Shown here piece by piece: positions 45,172 to 54,330 of a DNA stretch of 64,000 nucleotides. Position 1 is the stretch's first letter. Each line of letters starts with the position of its first letter. The DNA is from JABGPL01 sp964387885. GTDB lineage: Bacteria > Electryoneota > AABM5-125-24 > Hatepunaeales > Hatepunaeaceae. Made by a program: the position numbers and the translations under genes. The notes below the pieces were generated by a model. The model searched no databases. It saw only the letters and a list, made by a program, of their open reading frames with translations, and was not told where the DNA came from. The stretch is taken from positions 124,001 through 188,000 of the forward strand of contig CAYLYZ010000001.1 of the NCBI GenBank assembly GCA_964387885.1. Direction: 5' to 3'.

Positions 45172-46250
45172 ATTAGTCCGACCTCACGATAATAGCCATA
45201 GAGAGATTTCATCACATTTGGCAATCCGTGTCTCTCAACTACCCAGTCGCGGCCAATTCGAGCATGATATTTCCTCAGTTCTGGTTCTTCAATAAGCCTT
45301 ATTAATTGAGATTCAAGATCATCGGGAGTAACTGAAATGAAAGGATGATTGCCGATGAATTCACCAACTCCCGGATTAATTCTCGTCATTGTAGCTATAC
45401 CCATGGCGAGGGATTCAACCGAGCTTGCACCATAACCCCAACCACCGGCGTCGGTAATCTGATCAATAAAAACATCGGATCCCGATTTTAAGTTCATTGC
45501 TGTTTGGTGGTCAACATTCTCAATCATCACCCAGTCAATTGGGTATCTTTTCATTAACCGTTTTACAACTGTTTCGATAATATCAGTACCCTTGAACATC
45601 CTATTTCTTGCCGCGTGAGAAATCTTAATTAGGTCATCCGGAGGACGCGGTTCAGGCTTAATTTTCTCCGTATCAATTGGTAAATAAAGATATTTCATCC
45701 CCTTCATTCTACTTAATAAATCGATCTCTGAGGTTAAGTTTAATATCGACCGCTCGTGAACTTCTTTTAACACTCCTCGATTTCGGAGATCACTTCCATG
45801 ATAGAAACAGACTATCCCTTTTCCATTTGCTGAGAGCTGCTTTATCCATCTACCATCTCGGTAGGGATCTATGCCCTGCTCAAAATGGTAGATATCATAG
45901 TCATCGAGCTTCCAAAGCCTGATTGAACGTTCAATTCTTGGTTTATTTATTATATCTCTGAGGTTGTAAAGGTACTGCACCATTGGTGATAATGGTTTCC
46001 AGAAAGGGGGATTACCTTGTAGGTCTACTATGTTTTTTTGGGAGTGGAGTTTATTTAAAATACGTCGAAATCCAGCCACTGAGTTTTTATTTGGCATGAA
46101 TCTAAGGTTAAAACACAAATCTTCCTCGAATCCATACTCACTTCTGAAGAATGTTACATACCTGCACTCTGATCCTAAATCCTTGTGTCCCTGTGCAAAG
46201 AGTCCGAATCCTCCGGTAACATGCTCAGGACTTACATATAGCACCTTCAC
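45168..46250 (-). CDS. Probable GT-B glycosyltransferase
   Basis: The 360-residue protein has the GT-B start VLYVSPEHVTGGFGLFAQGH and a C-terminal half with ISHAARNRMFKGTDIIETVV, DVFIDQITDAGGWGYGASSVESLAMGIATM and NPGVGEFIGNHPF. The usual EGFGLP motif is replaced by the diverged GGWGYGASSVESLAMG block, so this is a more distant member of the GT4-like group. Its sugar is unknown. It lies 3 nt after the eIF2B-like gene and overlaps the next transferase by 4 nt. Confidence 0.82.
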   Translation of the reverse strand: MKVLYVSPEHVTGGFGLFAQGHKDLGSECRYVTFFRSEYGFEEDLCFNLRFMPNKNSVAGFRRILNKLHSQKNIVDLQGNPPFWKPLSPMVQYLYNLRDIINKPRIERSIRLWKLDDYDIYHFEQGIDPYRDGRWIKQLSANGKGIVCFYHGSDLRNRGVLKEVHERSILNLTSEIDLLSRMKGMKYLYLPIDTEKIKPEPRPPDDLIKISHAARNRMFKGTDIIETVVKRLMKRYPIDWVMIENVDHQTAMNLKSGSDVFIDQITDAGGWGYGASSVESLAMGIATMTRINPGVGEFIGNHPFISVTPDDLESQLIRLIEEPELRKYHARIGRDWVVERHGLPNVMKSLYGYYREVGLI

Positions 46251-46253
46251 TAT

Positions 46254-47171
46254 TTATCCTTCAGCGAGTTCCTCGAAAAGAGAACTTATGGGTTCGTACG
46301 CGATAGAACTAACCAACTCTTTTGGGTGGTAAAGACCATCTTCTGTAAAGACATTGCTTATCAATTCTAACGGAATTGTCTCATAATATTCGTTTACAAC
46401 ATCCAGCCCAACGAGGTCCTCAGGAATAATCTCGCGGGGATTCTGGGGTAGTAAACGAAAAAACAAAAGCATATCAGGTGTAAGAAGTTTATCCGATGTC
46501 ATTAACGAAATGAAGGGAATGTTGTGAATCATTGCCAGCAAAGCCAGAGCGCCACTGCCAATCTTATTTACAAGACCATCTCGACTTAGGCTGTCACCTC
46601 CGATCCATACAGTATTCACGTTAGGCACCTGCGACATTAATGCCGCATCAGTGTATACCTTTACCTTAATCCCAGCAGATTTCAGCCTTTTCGCCATAAC
46701 AAGGCCTTCCTGTTGGGGTCGTCCCTCTCCGCATAGAACAACTCCTGGCCAGTTGAAACGCTCTTTACAGGTTAATAGTATTCGCGTAACGGTTGAACTG
46801 TTCGAGTAAGTAAGTAGAGTTTCACCGTCCCGAGGCAGATCTTCGACATAATTCACCATCTGAGCAGTGCGAGTATTCCAATCGGTTATCAGCCTTTGCA
46901 GTCTGACTTTAAAGTCAACCCAATCTCCACTGCAGTCTTCCTTGAAGATGCAAACTCGATTTAACAGATTCAACACCGGTGCCATTGATGGTTGACCTTT
47001 AGCCAGCCTGCGAACAGCACGATTGAACAGTTGTGTACTGTTTCGCTGTCTTCGCTCTCCGCATCTGGCGATGTCCCGAAATAGCAACGCCGCATCTTCT
47101 ACAATTTCAGCTGCACCACGACGGTGGTCTTTTGCCAACGAATCTATTTGAGCGTTAAGATGCTCGTACAA
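46254..47171 (-). CDS. eIF-2B alpha/beta/delta-like protein
   Basis: The 305-residue protein matches the eIF2B/MtnA superfamily: an N-terminal helical domain (RRGAAEIVEDAALLFRDIA), then a Rossmann-like half with LLTYSNSSTVTRILL, VVLCGEGRPQQEGLVMAKRL and VNTVWIGGDSLSRDGLVNKIGS. Members in bacteria include methylthioribose-1-phosphate and ribose-1,5-bisphosphate isomerases, but the catalytic residues that define those are not clear here. The initiation codon appears to be TTG 47171 with only a weak AGG upstream. It is 9 nt after a small Cys protein gene and 3 nt before three glycosyltransferases. Confidence 0.82.
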   Translation of the reverse strand: MYEHLNAQIDSLAKDHRRGAAEIVEDAALLFRDIARCGERRQRNSTQLFNRAVRRLAKGQPSMAPVLNLLNRVCIFKEDCSGDWVDFKVRLQRLITDWNTRTAQMVNYVEDLPRDGETLLTYSNSSTVTRILLTCKERFNWPGVVLCGEGRPQQEGLVMAKRLKSAGIKVKVYTDAALMSQVPNVNTVWIGGDSLSRDGLVNKIGSGALALLAMIHNIPFISLMTSDKLLTPDMLLFFRLLPQNPREIIPEDLVGLDVVNEYYETIPLELISNVFTEDGLYHPKELVSSIAYEPISSLFEELAEG

Positions 47172-47180
47172 AACTTAGTG

Positions 47181-47399
47181 CTACCTGAAGAGTTTAGTAA
47201 AATCGAATGTATGATACTCAGACATGCAGAATTTACATCCGTTAAATCTGGGACTGTGATCAGTATCGCACATTCTTTTGACAGTTTGAATGCTGAACAA
47301 CTTTTTCTTCTTATCATCCGGGATTTCCTTCATTTTGCACTCAAACCGGACAAAACTCATATCGTGAATGACATTGTTCTCTGTGTCGGCAATGTACAT
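47181..47399 (-). CDS. Small cysteine-containing protein, unknown
   Basis: The 72-residue frame fills the gap between the M23 peptidase and eIF2B-like genes, with 13 and 9 nt spacers, so it is probably a real gene. It contains ECK, CDTDHSPRF and GCKFCMSEYH, four Cys and two His that could bind zinc. YIADTENNVIHDM recalls the Ada-type metal-binding fold found in small proteins, but the match is loose. There is no signal peptide. The opposite-strand frames overlapping it lack such fit. Confidence 0.62.
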   Translation of the reverse strand: MYIADTENNVIHDMSFVRFECKMKEIPDDKKKKLFSIQTVKRMCDTDHSPRFNGCKFCMSEYHTFDFTKLFR

Positions 47400-47412
47400 A
47401 TACGTCCTCCAA

Positions 47413-49446
47413 CTATTGATTTATGATGAATTTCAACTTCTTCTGACTCTGGTTTCCTACCCGATCCTTTGCAAGAATCGAAATTGTATGTTCCCCGCTT
47501 TCAATAGGTTTCCAGACTTCATAGCTCAGGAGATCGATCGGAGGATCCCATTTTGCAGGAACAAGTTTGTTATCAATCTTAATCTCAAGCCCATCTGCTG
47601 ACAAGCCCGATGTTGAGTCCTTGACACTGATTTTAAAATGAGGTCTTGTTTTATTAATAATTGATCCGTCCTTGAAATTCAAGGTTCTGATGACAGGAAT
47701 ATCATTATCACGAACAAGTCCGAACCTCTCCCAGCTCAGTGCTGAAGCGTGAAGATAACCATTTGTCACCTCATTATCCATAAAACGCCACCCTTTTCTT
47801 TTATTAAAGTAATAAATTCCCCAGCCATTTTCTGATAATGAAGAGTCTCTTTTTAGAAAAATTTCAACTCTTCGATTAAGAGGCTGGTCCTGTGGTTCAA
47901 TCCGAAATACAGACTCGATCCAGCCCGGGACCTGAAACTCCTTTTCATTTATAATGCGCAAATAAGTTGTATCCAACACTGCATACGCTGGTATCTCTAA
48001 CCTGATTGATTCATCATCTGAGGTGACCTGTTTTGAATGTTCAGGATATATTTTCTCAAATCGAAAATTCGTAGAAAATGCGGTTTTTCCTTCATTATCC
48101 AGAGCTTCTAGTGTCATCAAACCATCGAACTCAATCGGTGGATACCAATTTGCAGCAACACCACCACCGGATTTGTTTGTCGGGCAACTGTAATCCAACT
48201 CTCCATTTATGTGAAATCCTCTAATACCAGGTGGTGCCAATAAGCGGATATGTTTATCAACGACCAGGACTTGAACCGGTATACCTGGTTCGTGCAGTGT
48301 ATTATAATAATCGAACAACATCTCCCCGCCAACACCTCGATTTTCATCCTCAACCAGATCAGATACAAGGATTATCTCAACTGTGGTACTATTACCGGCA
48401 ACATCTTCGAGCTCAATATGAACTTTTACAGGTTCACTATCCATATCACGATAGTTGATAATACCATTACCCTTAACCATTTTCAACTCATTTCCCGGTG
48501 CACGGTATAATCTATGGTAATCTCCCTTTCCAAGACGTCTCAACCGATAATCCCGTTCAAACTTAATCTGATTCGTTTCTTCAAATCCAAATTCGGTAAA
48601 AGATGTTGTCCAAATACTCTGATTACTAATCAGCATCTCAATTTTAGATACAGAGAGTATATTCTCGGAACCATCTGCCCTATCAAAAGCTTTTATGGAT
48701 ATTCCTATTGATCCCGTAATCCCAATAGGATCTCTCGTCCGGAATATCCCATCGTGTTGTTCTATCAAGCCCTCATACAGCCTCGGCTGACATTGATTCT
48801 CAATGGTAGTTGTCTTATCCATTGGAGACAGAAGGAATGCAACTGGAACAGGTCTAATGTGATCTGCAACTGTATAGCCGTTCATCAAAGGATTGATAGG
48901 ACGTTCATTATTATCGCGAAGCTCAAAATGAAGATGTGGATGCTTTGTTCCACTGCGGCCACTGAAAGCGACTACTTCCCCTCTCTTAAAATGAAAGGCT
49001 TCTTCCTCATTAAAGTAAATATCTTGTCTATATTTTAGGGTTTCATGTTGTTTCCGGATTACGAACTCATCGATTCCAGGAGCGAAATTCCTGACATGAG
49101 CATACACTGCGGAAATTCCGTCCTGCATTTTCAGGTAGACTGCTTTACCATAACCGGACGGTGATACCTTGATTCTGTAAACATAACCATCTGCTACAGC
49201 TCTACAGGGCAAACCAACACTTCCCCATACCTTCAGGTCAATAGCAGAATGATAATGACCCGGACGATACTCACAAAAACTGCTTGTAAGAGCCGGTGCA
49301 GCATCAACAGGCCAGAGTAAATCGTTCTCTCCACAACTACCTGGTTTCGCAAAACACAAAAACAGGAATATGAATGTTAAAACATGATATTCCTGTGGTT
49401 TTTTTAAGTTATTTATTATTGACATCTTTTGTATTTGGATTTCCAA
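47413..49446 (-). CDS. M23 family metallopeptidase with C-terminal beta domains
   Basis: The 677-residue exported protein has a signal peptide (HVLTFIFLFLCFAKPGSC, possible start at the internal ATG 24 nt downstream). The LytM peptidase domain is at about residues 45-190: the Zn ligands are in HYHSAIDLK and HPHLHFEL, with AVYAHVRNF between. About 480 residues of beta-rich, Ig-like sequence follow (for example NRRVEIFLKRDSSLS, GEHTISILAKDRVGNQ). Active M23 proteins cut peptide cross-links of peptidoglycan. Its location behind the rodA/mrdA genes fits a cell-wall remodelling role. Confidence 0.93.
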   Translation of the reverse strand: MEIQIQKMSIINNLKKPQEYHVLTFIFLFLCFAKPGSCGENDLLWPVDAAPALTSSFCEYRPGHYHSAIDLKVWGSVGLPCRAVADGYVYRIKVSPSGYGKAVYLKMQDGISAVYAHVRNFAPGIDEFVIRKQHETLKYRQDIYFNEEEAFHFKRGEVVAFSGRSGTKHPHLHFELRDNNERPINPLMNGYTVADHIRPVPVAFLLSPMDKTTTIENQCQPRLYEGLIEQHDGIFRTRDPIGITGSIGISIKAFDRADGSENILSVSKIEMLISNQSIWTTSFTEFGFEETNQIKFERDYRLRRLGKGDYHRLYRAPGNELKMVKGNGIINYRDMDSEPVKVHIELEDVAGNSTTVEIILVSDLVEDENRGVGGEMLFDYYNTLHEPGIPVQVLVVDKHIRLLAPPGIRGFHINGELDYSCPTNKSGGGVAANWYPPIEFDGLMTLEALDNEGKTAFSTNFRFEKIYPEHSKQVTSDDESIRLEIPAYAVLDTTYLRIINEKEFQVPGWIESVFRIEPQDQPLNRRVEIFLKRDSSLSENGWGIYYFNKRKGWRFMDNEVTNGYLHASALSWERFGLVRDNDIPVIRTLNFKDGSIINKTRPHFKISVKDSTSGLSADGLEIKIDNKLVPAKWDPPIDLLSYEVWKPIESGEHTISILAKDRVGNQSQKKLKFIINQ

Positions 49447-49448
49447 AA

Positions 49449-49955
49449 CTATCTAACATTCTTTTCAACTTGACGAAGCTCATATTTCAATACCTTTATG
49501 AGCTTATTCTCCGGAAAATCATTCACAAATCTATCAAATTCCCATTTTGTGGACTTCAACCACTTAAGCCGGATCTGACATTGAACAACTTTGAATCTCG
49601 CATCCACCTCTTTGTATGAATTATGATTTACCAAAACTCTTTCAAATGTCTGTAATGCATGAAGATATTCTCCGAGAAGGAAAAGACACTGCCCCTCCCA
49701 ATAAATTGGGTTAGCTTTAAGTTTACCAGTATATTTCCTTTTCGTCAACTCCCTGAACGTCATGGCGGTTTGAGTAAGTTGACTTCTATCGGACTTTTTA
49801 CTCAATGCTGAGTATTGGTCATATGCTTTATCATAATCTTCTATAAAAGTCGCTGCATTTGATGTGAAATTTGAAAAGCAAATAACAATGAAAGCAATCA
49901 GCATCAGCAGGAAAAGTGGATTTTTTTGCATCTTTTTCATCCTGATTTTGCACAT
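49449..49955 (-). CDS. Signal-peptide-bearing TPR-like protein
   Basis: The 168-residue protein begins with a hydrophobic export signal (PLFLLMLIAFIVICFSN) and continues as helices with a TPR-like rhythm: ANPIYWEGQCLFLLGEYLHALQTFERVLVNHNSYKEVDARF. There is no catalytic motif. It is 4 nt after rodA and 2 nt before the M23 peptidase, so it may be a periplasmic partner of the wall-elongation machinery. Its identity is not recognised beyond the repeat class. Confidence 0.75.
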   Translation of the reverse strand: MCKIRMKKMQKNPLFLLMLIAFIVICFSNFTSNAATFIEDYDKAYDQYSALSKKSDRSQLTQTAMTFRELTKRKYTGKLKANPIYWEGQCLFLLGEYLHALQTFERVLVNHNSYKEVDARFKVVQCQIRLKWLKSTKWEFDRFVNDFPENKLIKVLKYELRQVEKNVR

Positions 49956-49959
49956 TTTA

Positions 49960-51192
49960 CTAATACTCCCGACGGTACAAACTTGCCGACAGAATCATCC
50001 CGGCAGCAAGTAAACACGACAGCATAAATGATCCTCCATAGCTCAGGAACGGTAATGGCAATCCTGTAACTGGCAGATTACCAAGTGTCATTCCAATGTT
50101 GATAACACTGTGATAGAGAATCATAACGGTCATTCCGGCAGCCACAAGGCTCATAAATTGATTCTTGATGAGAGCTGCTGCACGGAAACCGAACCAACCA
50201 ATTAGTGAATATAAGAATAATATCAGGGATGTCCCAATGAAACCAAATTCTTCTCCCGCCAAAGAAAATATAAAATCAGTGTGTTGTTCAGGTAAAAATC
50301 GGAGTTGTGTTTGGGCACCTTTCAGATATCCCATACCGGTAAAACCTCCGGATCCAATTGCGACCTGGGACTGGATAACCTGATATCCCGAACCAAGAGG
50401 ATCAGCACCCGGATTCATGAATGTAGTTAACCGCTTTTTCTGGTAAGGTTCAAGCTGATCCCAAGCTACAGGTGCCGCCATTGTAGCAAAACCGCAAACA
50501 ATTGCAATGCAAGCTATCCAAACCCAATTCATTCCGGTTCTTTTCAACCAGACAAGACCGACAAGAGCGATAGATCCAATTATTGCCGGAGACAGGTGAT
50601 ACAACATCGAGAACACCGGTAGAAGCATTACCAGATAATACTTGATTGGTAAGCCAAACCAGGCTAAAAGAGCCGCGGAAAGGATTACAAATACAGTAGA
50701 TGTCCCTAAATCTGGCTGTATCAACACTAAAAGGGTTACGGGCAAAGCCAGCATGGCAAATGCACCAATCAGTTTCCATCCCGCATAATCACGCCAATCT
50801 GCCATTAAGCGTGAAACAGCCAGGATAAAAGCCAACTTTGCAGGTTCAGATGGTTGAAGAGTAAACCCACCGATTATAATCCATCGTTTTGCACCAAGAC
50901 CAAAAACACCACTAAAAAGCACTAAAATCAAGAGTAAAATCGAAAAACCGTATGCAAGATAAGCGAGCGCATAGTACATTCGAGGCGGGATGTACATTGC
51001 GCCAAACAAAACAACTATACCTATACACACAAAGACGAGTTGCTTGTTGAAATGAGAATAATCTTCACGCGCATTTCCCGCACTGTAGATTAATGCCAGA
51101 CTTATCCCCAGCAAAAGCAGTATCGTTAAAAGCAGCTTTCCATTGAGCTCTTTAAATCTACTAATACGATTTCCTGAGTCATCCAATAGCAA
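49960..51192 (-). CDS. rodA: Rod shape-determining peptidoglycan polymerase RodA
   Basis: The 410-residue SEDS-family membrane protein polymerises glycan strands with PBP2. Roughly ten hydrophobic helices are present with the family blocks GAKRWIIIGGFTLQPSEPAKLA, LVLIQPDLGTSTVF, IAIGSGGFTGMGYLKGAQTQL and LPEQHTDFIFSLAGEEFGF, including the conserved Asp region. NLPVTGLPLPFLSYGGSFML near the C-terminus is near diagnostic. It overlaps mrdA by 14 nt. Confidence 0.96.
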   Translation of the reverse strand: MLLDDSGNRISRFKELNGKLLLTILLLLGISLALIYSAGNAREDYSHFNKQLVFVCIGIVVLFGAMYIPPRMYYALAYLAYGFSILLLILVLFSGVFGLGAKRWIIIGGFTLQPSEPAKLAFILAVSRLMADWRDYAGWKLIGAFAMLALPVTLLVLIQPDLGTSTVFVILSAALLAWFGLPIKYYLVMLLPVFSMLYHLSPAIIGSIALVGLVWLKRTGMNWVWIACIAIVCGFATMAAPVAWDQLEPYQKKRLTTFMNPGADPLGSGYQVIQSQVAIGSGGFTGMGYLKGAQTQLRFLPEQHTDFIFSLAGEEFGFIGTSLILFLYSLIGWFGFRAAALIKNQFMSLVAAGMTVMILYHSVINIGMTLGNLPVTGLPLPFLSYGGSFMLSCLLAAGMILSASLYRREY

Positions 51193-53005
51193 GGGAATCC
51201 ACCTCTACCGGTTTCGTGACAGGTTTTCGTTTAAGTGGTCGCGGACCCGGAAATAAATCATGCATGTACCGCTCAATTAACTTTACGGCAATCGGTGCAG
51301 CAGCAGTGCTACCATGCTCTCCATGCTCGACAACAACAGCGACTGCTATTAGAGGATCTTCAAATGGAGCAAAAGCCACGAACAGTGCGTGATCTTCTCC
51401 ATGGGGATTCTGAGCGGTTCCCGTCTTGCCTGCAACGATAAATTCATCTCTTCTCTGATGAAATGCTGTACCTTTTGGTTCATTTACAACCATGCGCATT
51501 CCCTCCCTCATTTTCCGGAGAATCTTGTTCGGGATATTTGTGGGAATCGATTCGATGTTTGTAAATATAATCTCTTCCGTTTCAGGGTTAAACATGAAAT
51601 TCGTAATTCGGGGAGTAATTACTTTGCCGGTGGCAATCGAGGCAGTATGAACTGCTAATTGCATTGGGGTAACCAATACTTCACCCTGACCGATTGAGAT
51701 ATTTGCAATATGACCTCTTGTCCAGCCATTTTCACCAAATCTCTCATTCATGTATTTTTCTGCAGGTAGCAACCCACCAAACTCAACATTGAAATCAATT
51801 TCTGTTTTTTCTCCGAGACCCATACGGTTTCCAAAATCAGCAATTTTATCCAATCCAAGCTGCATTCCATATTCGTAAAAGAAAACGTCACACGATTGCT
51901 GGATTGCTTCTCGCCAGCTAACTGAACCATGCCCGGCTGCATTCCAACATTTAAAAAACCTATTCCCTATTTGTAGCCCACCGTTACAAACCGCTCTCGA
52001 TGAATTGTTCACAATACCTGCTTCAATCGCAGCTCCGAGAACTGCCATCTTAAATGTTGATCCTGGAGGATATCGTCCCTGCACAGCCCTATTCAGCAAT
52101 GGGTGTCCAGGATCATCGATCAATTCATCCCAAACTTTCTGGGGCATAACTCCAGCAAATATAGACGGATCATAAGATGGGACACTCAACATTGTCAGCA
52201 CTGCACCATTTCTGGGATCAATTGCAACCACACCTCCGGTTTTTCCTTCCATGAGCTCAAAGGCGAATCGTTGCAGTTGACTATCAATATTCAGATGCAA
52301 ATCCCATCCATTGGTTGGGTAAAGAGTTACACTTTCATCAGCTCTACCAACGGTTTTGCCAGATACATCGACCTGAAAATACTCAATGCCCGGTTCTCCA
52401 CCAATCCATTTCTCATAGACCAGTTCCAGCCCATGCTTTCCAACCAGTCCAATTCTACCACTCTTTTTAGATGCACTCGACCGATCAAGCTCACCAACAT
52501 ATCCTAATACATGAACAGCTTCTGGAAAGGGGTAAGACCTTTTAGATTCAAATCCAAAAGCAATCCCCGGTAATCCGATCTTTATTGTTTCAAGATGGGC
52601 CAAAGTATTAAAATTTACATCTCTCTGAATAACAGCAGGCTGGAAGGTATTCCATCCATATCTCCCCACCCTTTTTTTTATCTCAAGGGAATCCATTTCC
52701 AGGATTTTTGACAGTTTGTGGATTGTTTCAGAATTCCGTTTAATTGTCCAAGGGTGGGCGTATAGAGTGTATGCAGGTCTGTTTTCTACTAATAAGAGTC
52801 CATTTTTATCAAAGATCTTTCCCCGAGTAGGCTCAATGGCAATTGCTCGAACCCTATTCGCCTCAGCTTTTTTCAAAAAATCAGGGCGATTTATCAATTG
52901 AATTGAAAATAATCTTAATTCTAAAACGAGTAGAAATAAGATGCACAAGGTCGTGAATACAATTCGTCGGTATTCAAACCACCATCTATTCTCTGACCTG
53001 ATCAC
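51179..53005 (-). CDS. mrdA: Penicillin-binding protein 2
   Basis: The 608-residue class B PBP forms peptide cross-links for sidewall growth with RodA. An N-terminal transmembrane helix (RIVFTTLCILFLLVLEL) precedes the dimerisation domain with VENRPAYTLYA and LPGIAFGFESKRSYPF. The transpeptidase motifs are SxxK in PPGSTFKMAVL, SxN-like in QSCDVFFYEYG, and KTG in VAGKTGTAQNP. Length and order with mreBCD and rodA are typical. A 25-nt gap separates it from mreD. Confidence 0.96.
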   Translation of the reverse strand: MIRSENRWWFEYRRIVFTTLCILFLLVLELRLFSIQLINRPDFLKKAEANRVRAIAIEPTRGKIFDKNGLLLVENRPAYTLYAHPWTIKRNSETIHKLSKILEMDSLEIKKRVGRYGWNTFQPAVIQRDVNFNTLAHLETIKIGLPGIAFGFESKRSYPFPEAVHVLGYVGELDRSSASKKSGRIGLVGKHGLELVYEKWIGGEPGIEYFQVDVSGKTVGRADESVTLYPTNGWDLHLNIDSQLQRFAFELMEGKTGGVVAIDPRNGAVLTMLSVPSYDPSIFAGVMPQKVWDELIDDPGHPLLNRAVQGRYPPGSTFKMAVLGAAIEAGIVNNSSRAVCNGGLQIGNRFFKCWNAAGHGSVSWREAIQQSCDVFFYEYGMQLGLDKIADFGNRMGLGEKTEIDFNVEFGGLLPAEKYMNERFGENGWTRGHIANISIGQGEVLVTPMQLAVHTASIATGKVITPRITNFMFNPETEEIIFTNIESIPTNIPNKILRKMREGMRMVVNEPKGTAFHQRRDEFIVAGKTGTAQNPHGEDHALFVAFAPFEDPLIAVAVVVEHGEHGSTAAAPIAVKLIERYMHDLFPGPRPLKRKPVTKPVEVDSLAIG

Positions 53006-53030
53006 GAGAGCTCTGGCATTATTAATTCAA

Positions 53031-53546
53031 TCACTTGATTCTTCCGCTATGGGTTTTTACCTTTTTCCATCGTGTTGAGTTCATCGGAATAAGAGCCCAT
53101 AAGCCCCCAAGCACACTTGTGTATATTGCAACAGGAACAATAGATCCGAAAATAAAACTTACTAAGTCAGTCTCAGAATTTTGGATTACAAATAATCCCT
53201 GCCAGATGCCTTGAGTAATAACACTGAAGAAAATTATCAGCATCCATAACCAGGTGCGGACAGATTGCTCTCTTCTTTCAATCCATCTACCAGTCCAAAA
53301 TCCGAGGCTACTTTTTGCAAGTGCGTAAATCCCAAGAAATCCAAGTGCTGTTATATCCTGTGCTAAACCTGAGAAGAATCCAACCATCAGCGCATGATTT
53401 CTACCTCGTCGAATACTTGTTCCAATTGTGAATATAAGCATTAGATCCGGACGTACTCCAAGAATGTCGAAATACTTTCCCGCACCGTTCTCCAGGGATA
53501 GTAACAAGATACCAATTATCACATAGCGGGTGATATCACTTATCAT
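53031..53546 (-). CDS. mreD: Rod shape-determining protein MreD
   Basis: The 171-residue polytopic inner-membrane protein has about five helices, with GVRPDLMLIFTIGTSIRRGRNHALMVGFFSG and DITALGFLGIYALAKS matching MreD. It overlaps the mreC end by 11 nt. The extended mreB-mreC-mreD-mrdA-rodA order supports the call more than sequence alone, because MreD is poorly conserved. Confidence 0.9.
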   Translation of the reverse strand: MISDITRYVIIGILLLSLENGAGKYFDILGVRPDLMLIFTIGTSIRRGRNHALMVGFFSGLAQDITALGFLGIYALAKSSLGFWTGRWIERREQSVRTWLWMLIIFFSVITQGIWQGLFVIQNSETDLVSFIFGSIVPVAIYTSVLGGLWALIPMNSTRWKKVKTHSGRIK

Positions 53547-54315
53547 TCTTTATCCCGGACACTACAAATATTTCCTCTAACTGACCATATTCAACACTGG
53601 GTTTTACTGTGACCTGCCATAGCCAACCATTTGCATCCGGTTCGACCATTATTACGTATCCAATTGTTATACCTTGCGGGAAAAAGCCTCCTAATCCTGA
53701 GGTAAGAACGGTGTCCCCAACAGCAACTGAAGAGGATATTGGAACGCCATCAAATTTGAGCAATCCTCTCCCTGCGGAGTGCACTATACCATCTTCCCTG
53801 CTTCTACGAATTCGTCCTGCAATGCCGAGATTTGGATCGGAAAGCAGTTGAATCAGTGAGCTCCGATCCCCTACCCTGTGAACCAGACCTACAATACCAT
53901 TCAGAGAAAGTACCGGGGAGTTTACATCTATCCCGTCATTTCTACCCTTATCAATCAGGAAACCTTTCACACCAGGATCACTGCTGTTTGCAATAACCTC
54001 GGAAGCAACCAAAATGTATTCGTTAGATGCTTTGAATTCAAGCATTTCGCGCAATTTCGAATTTTCCGCCTGATACTCCATATACGTGGCGAGATCCATA
54101 CTCATTTCAGCCAAGGTAGCATGAAGTTTTTTGTTCTGACGCCAAACCTGAAATCCTTTGAGTGGAACTGTAACAGGATACGCTATTGAAATGATAAAAT
54201 CTGCGAGACGTCCCCGCAGTAATTCACCCTGTGGATTCTGATTAGTCAGAATCAGGGTAAGGGAGAGTGCAGTGATTGCAATCCAGGAAAAGTAGGGTCT
54301 TAAGGTGCTGAACAT
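53536..54315 (-). CDS. mreC: Rod shape-determining protein MreC
   Basis: The 259-residue bitopic protein has an N-terminal helix (SWIAITALSLTLILTNQ), a coiled coil (about 65-95: KLHATLAEMSMDLATYMEYQAENSKLREML split by my reading) and a periplasmic beta domain with VNSPVLSLNGIVGLVHRVG, SSLIQLLSDPNLGIAGRI and VLTSGLGGFFPQGITIG. These are the standard MreC segments. It links MreB filaments to PBP2/RodA. It is 15 nt after mreB. Confidence 0.93.
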   Translation of the reverse strand: MFSTLRPYFSWIAITALSLTLILTNQNPQGELLRGRLADFIISIAYPVTVPLKGFQVWRQNKKLHATLAEMSMDLATYMEYQAENSKLREMLEFKASNEYILVASEVIANSSDPGVKGFLIDKGRNDGIDVNSPVLSLNGIVGLVHRVGDRSSLIQLLSDPNLGIAGRIRRSREDGIVHSAGRGLLKFDGVPISSSVAVGDTVLTSGLGGFFPQGITIGYVIMVEPDANGWLWQVTVKPSVEYGQLEEIFVVSGIKNDK

Positions 54316-54330
54316 TACAGATCAGATAAC

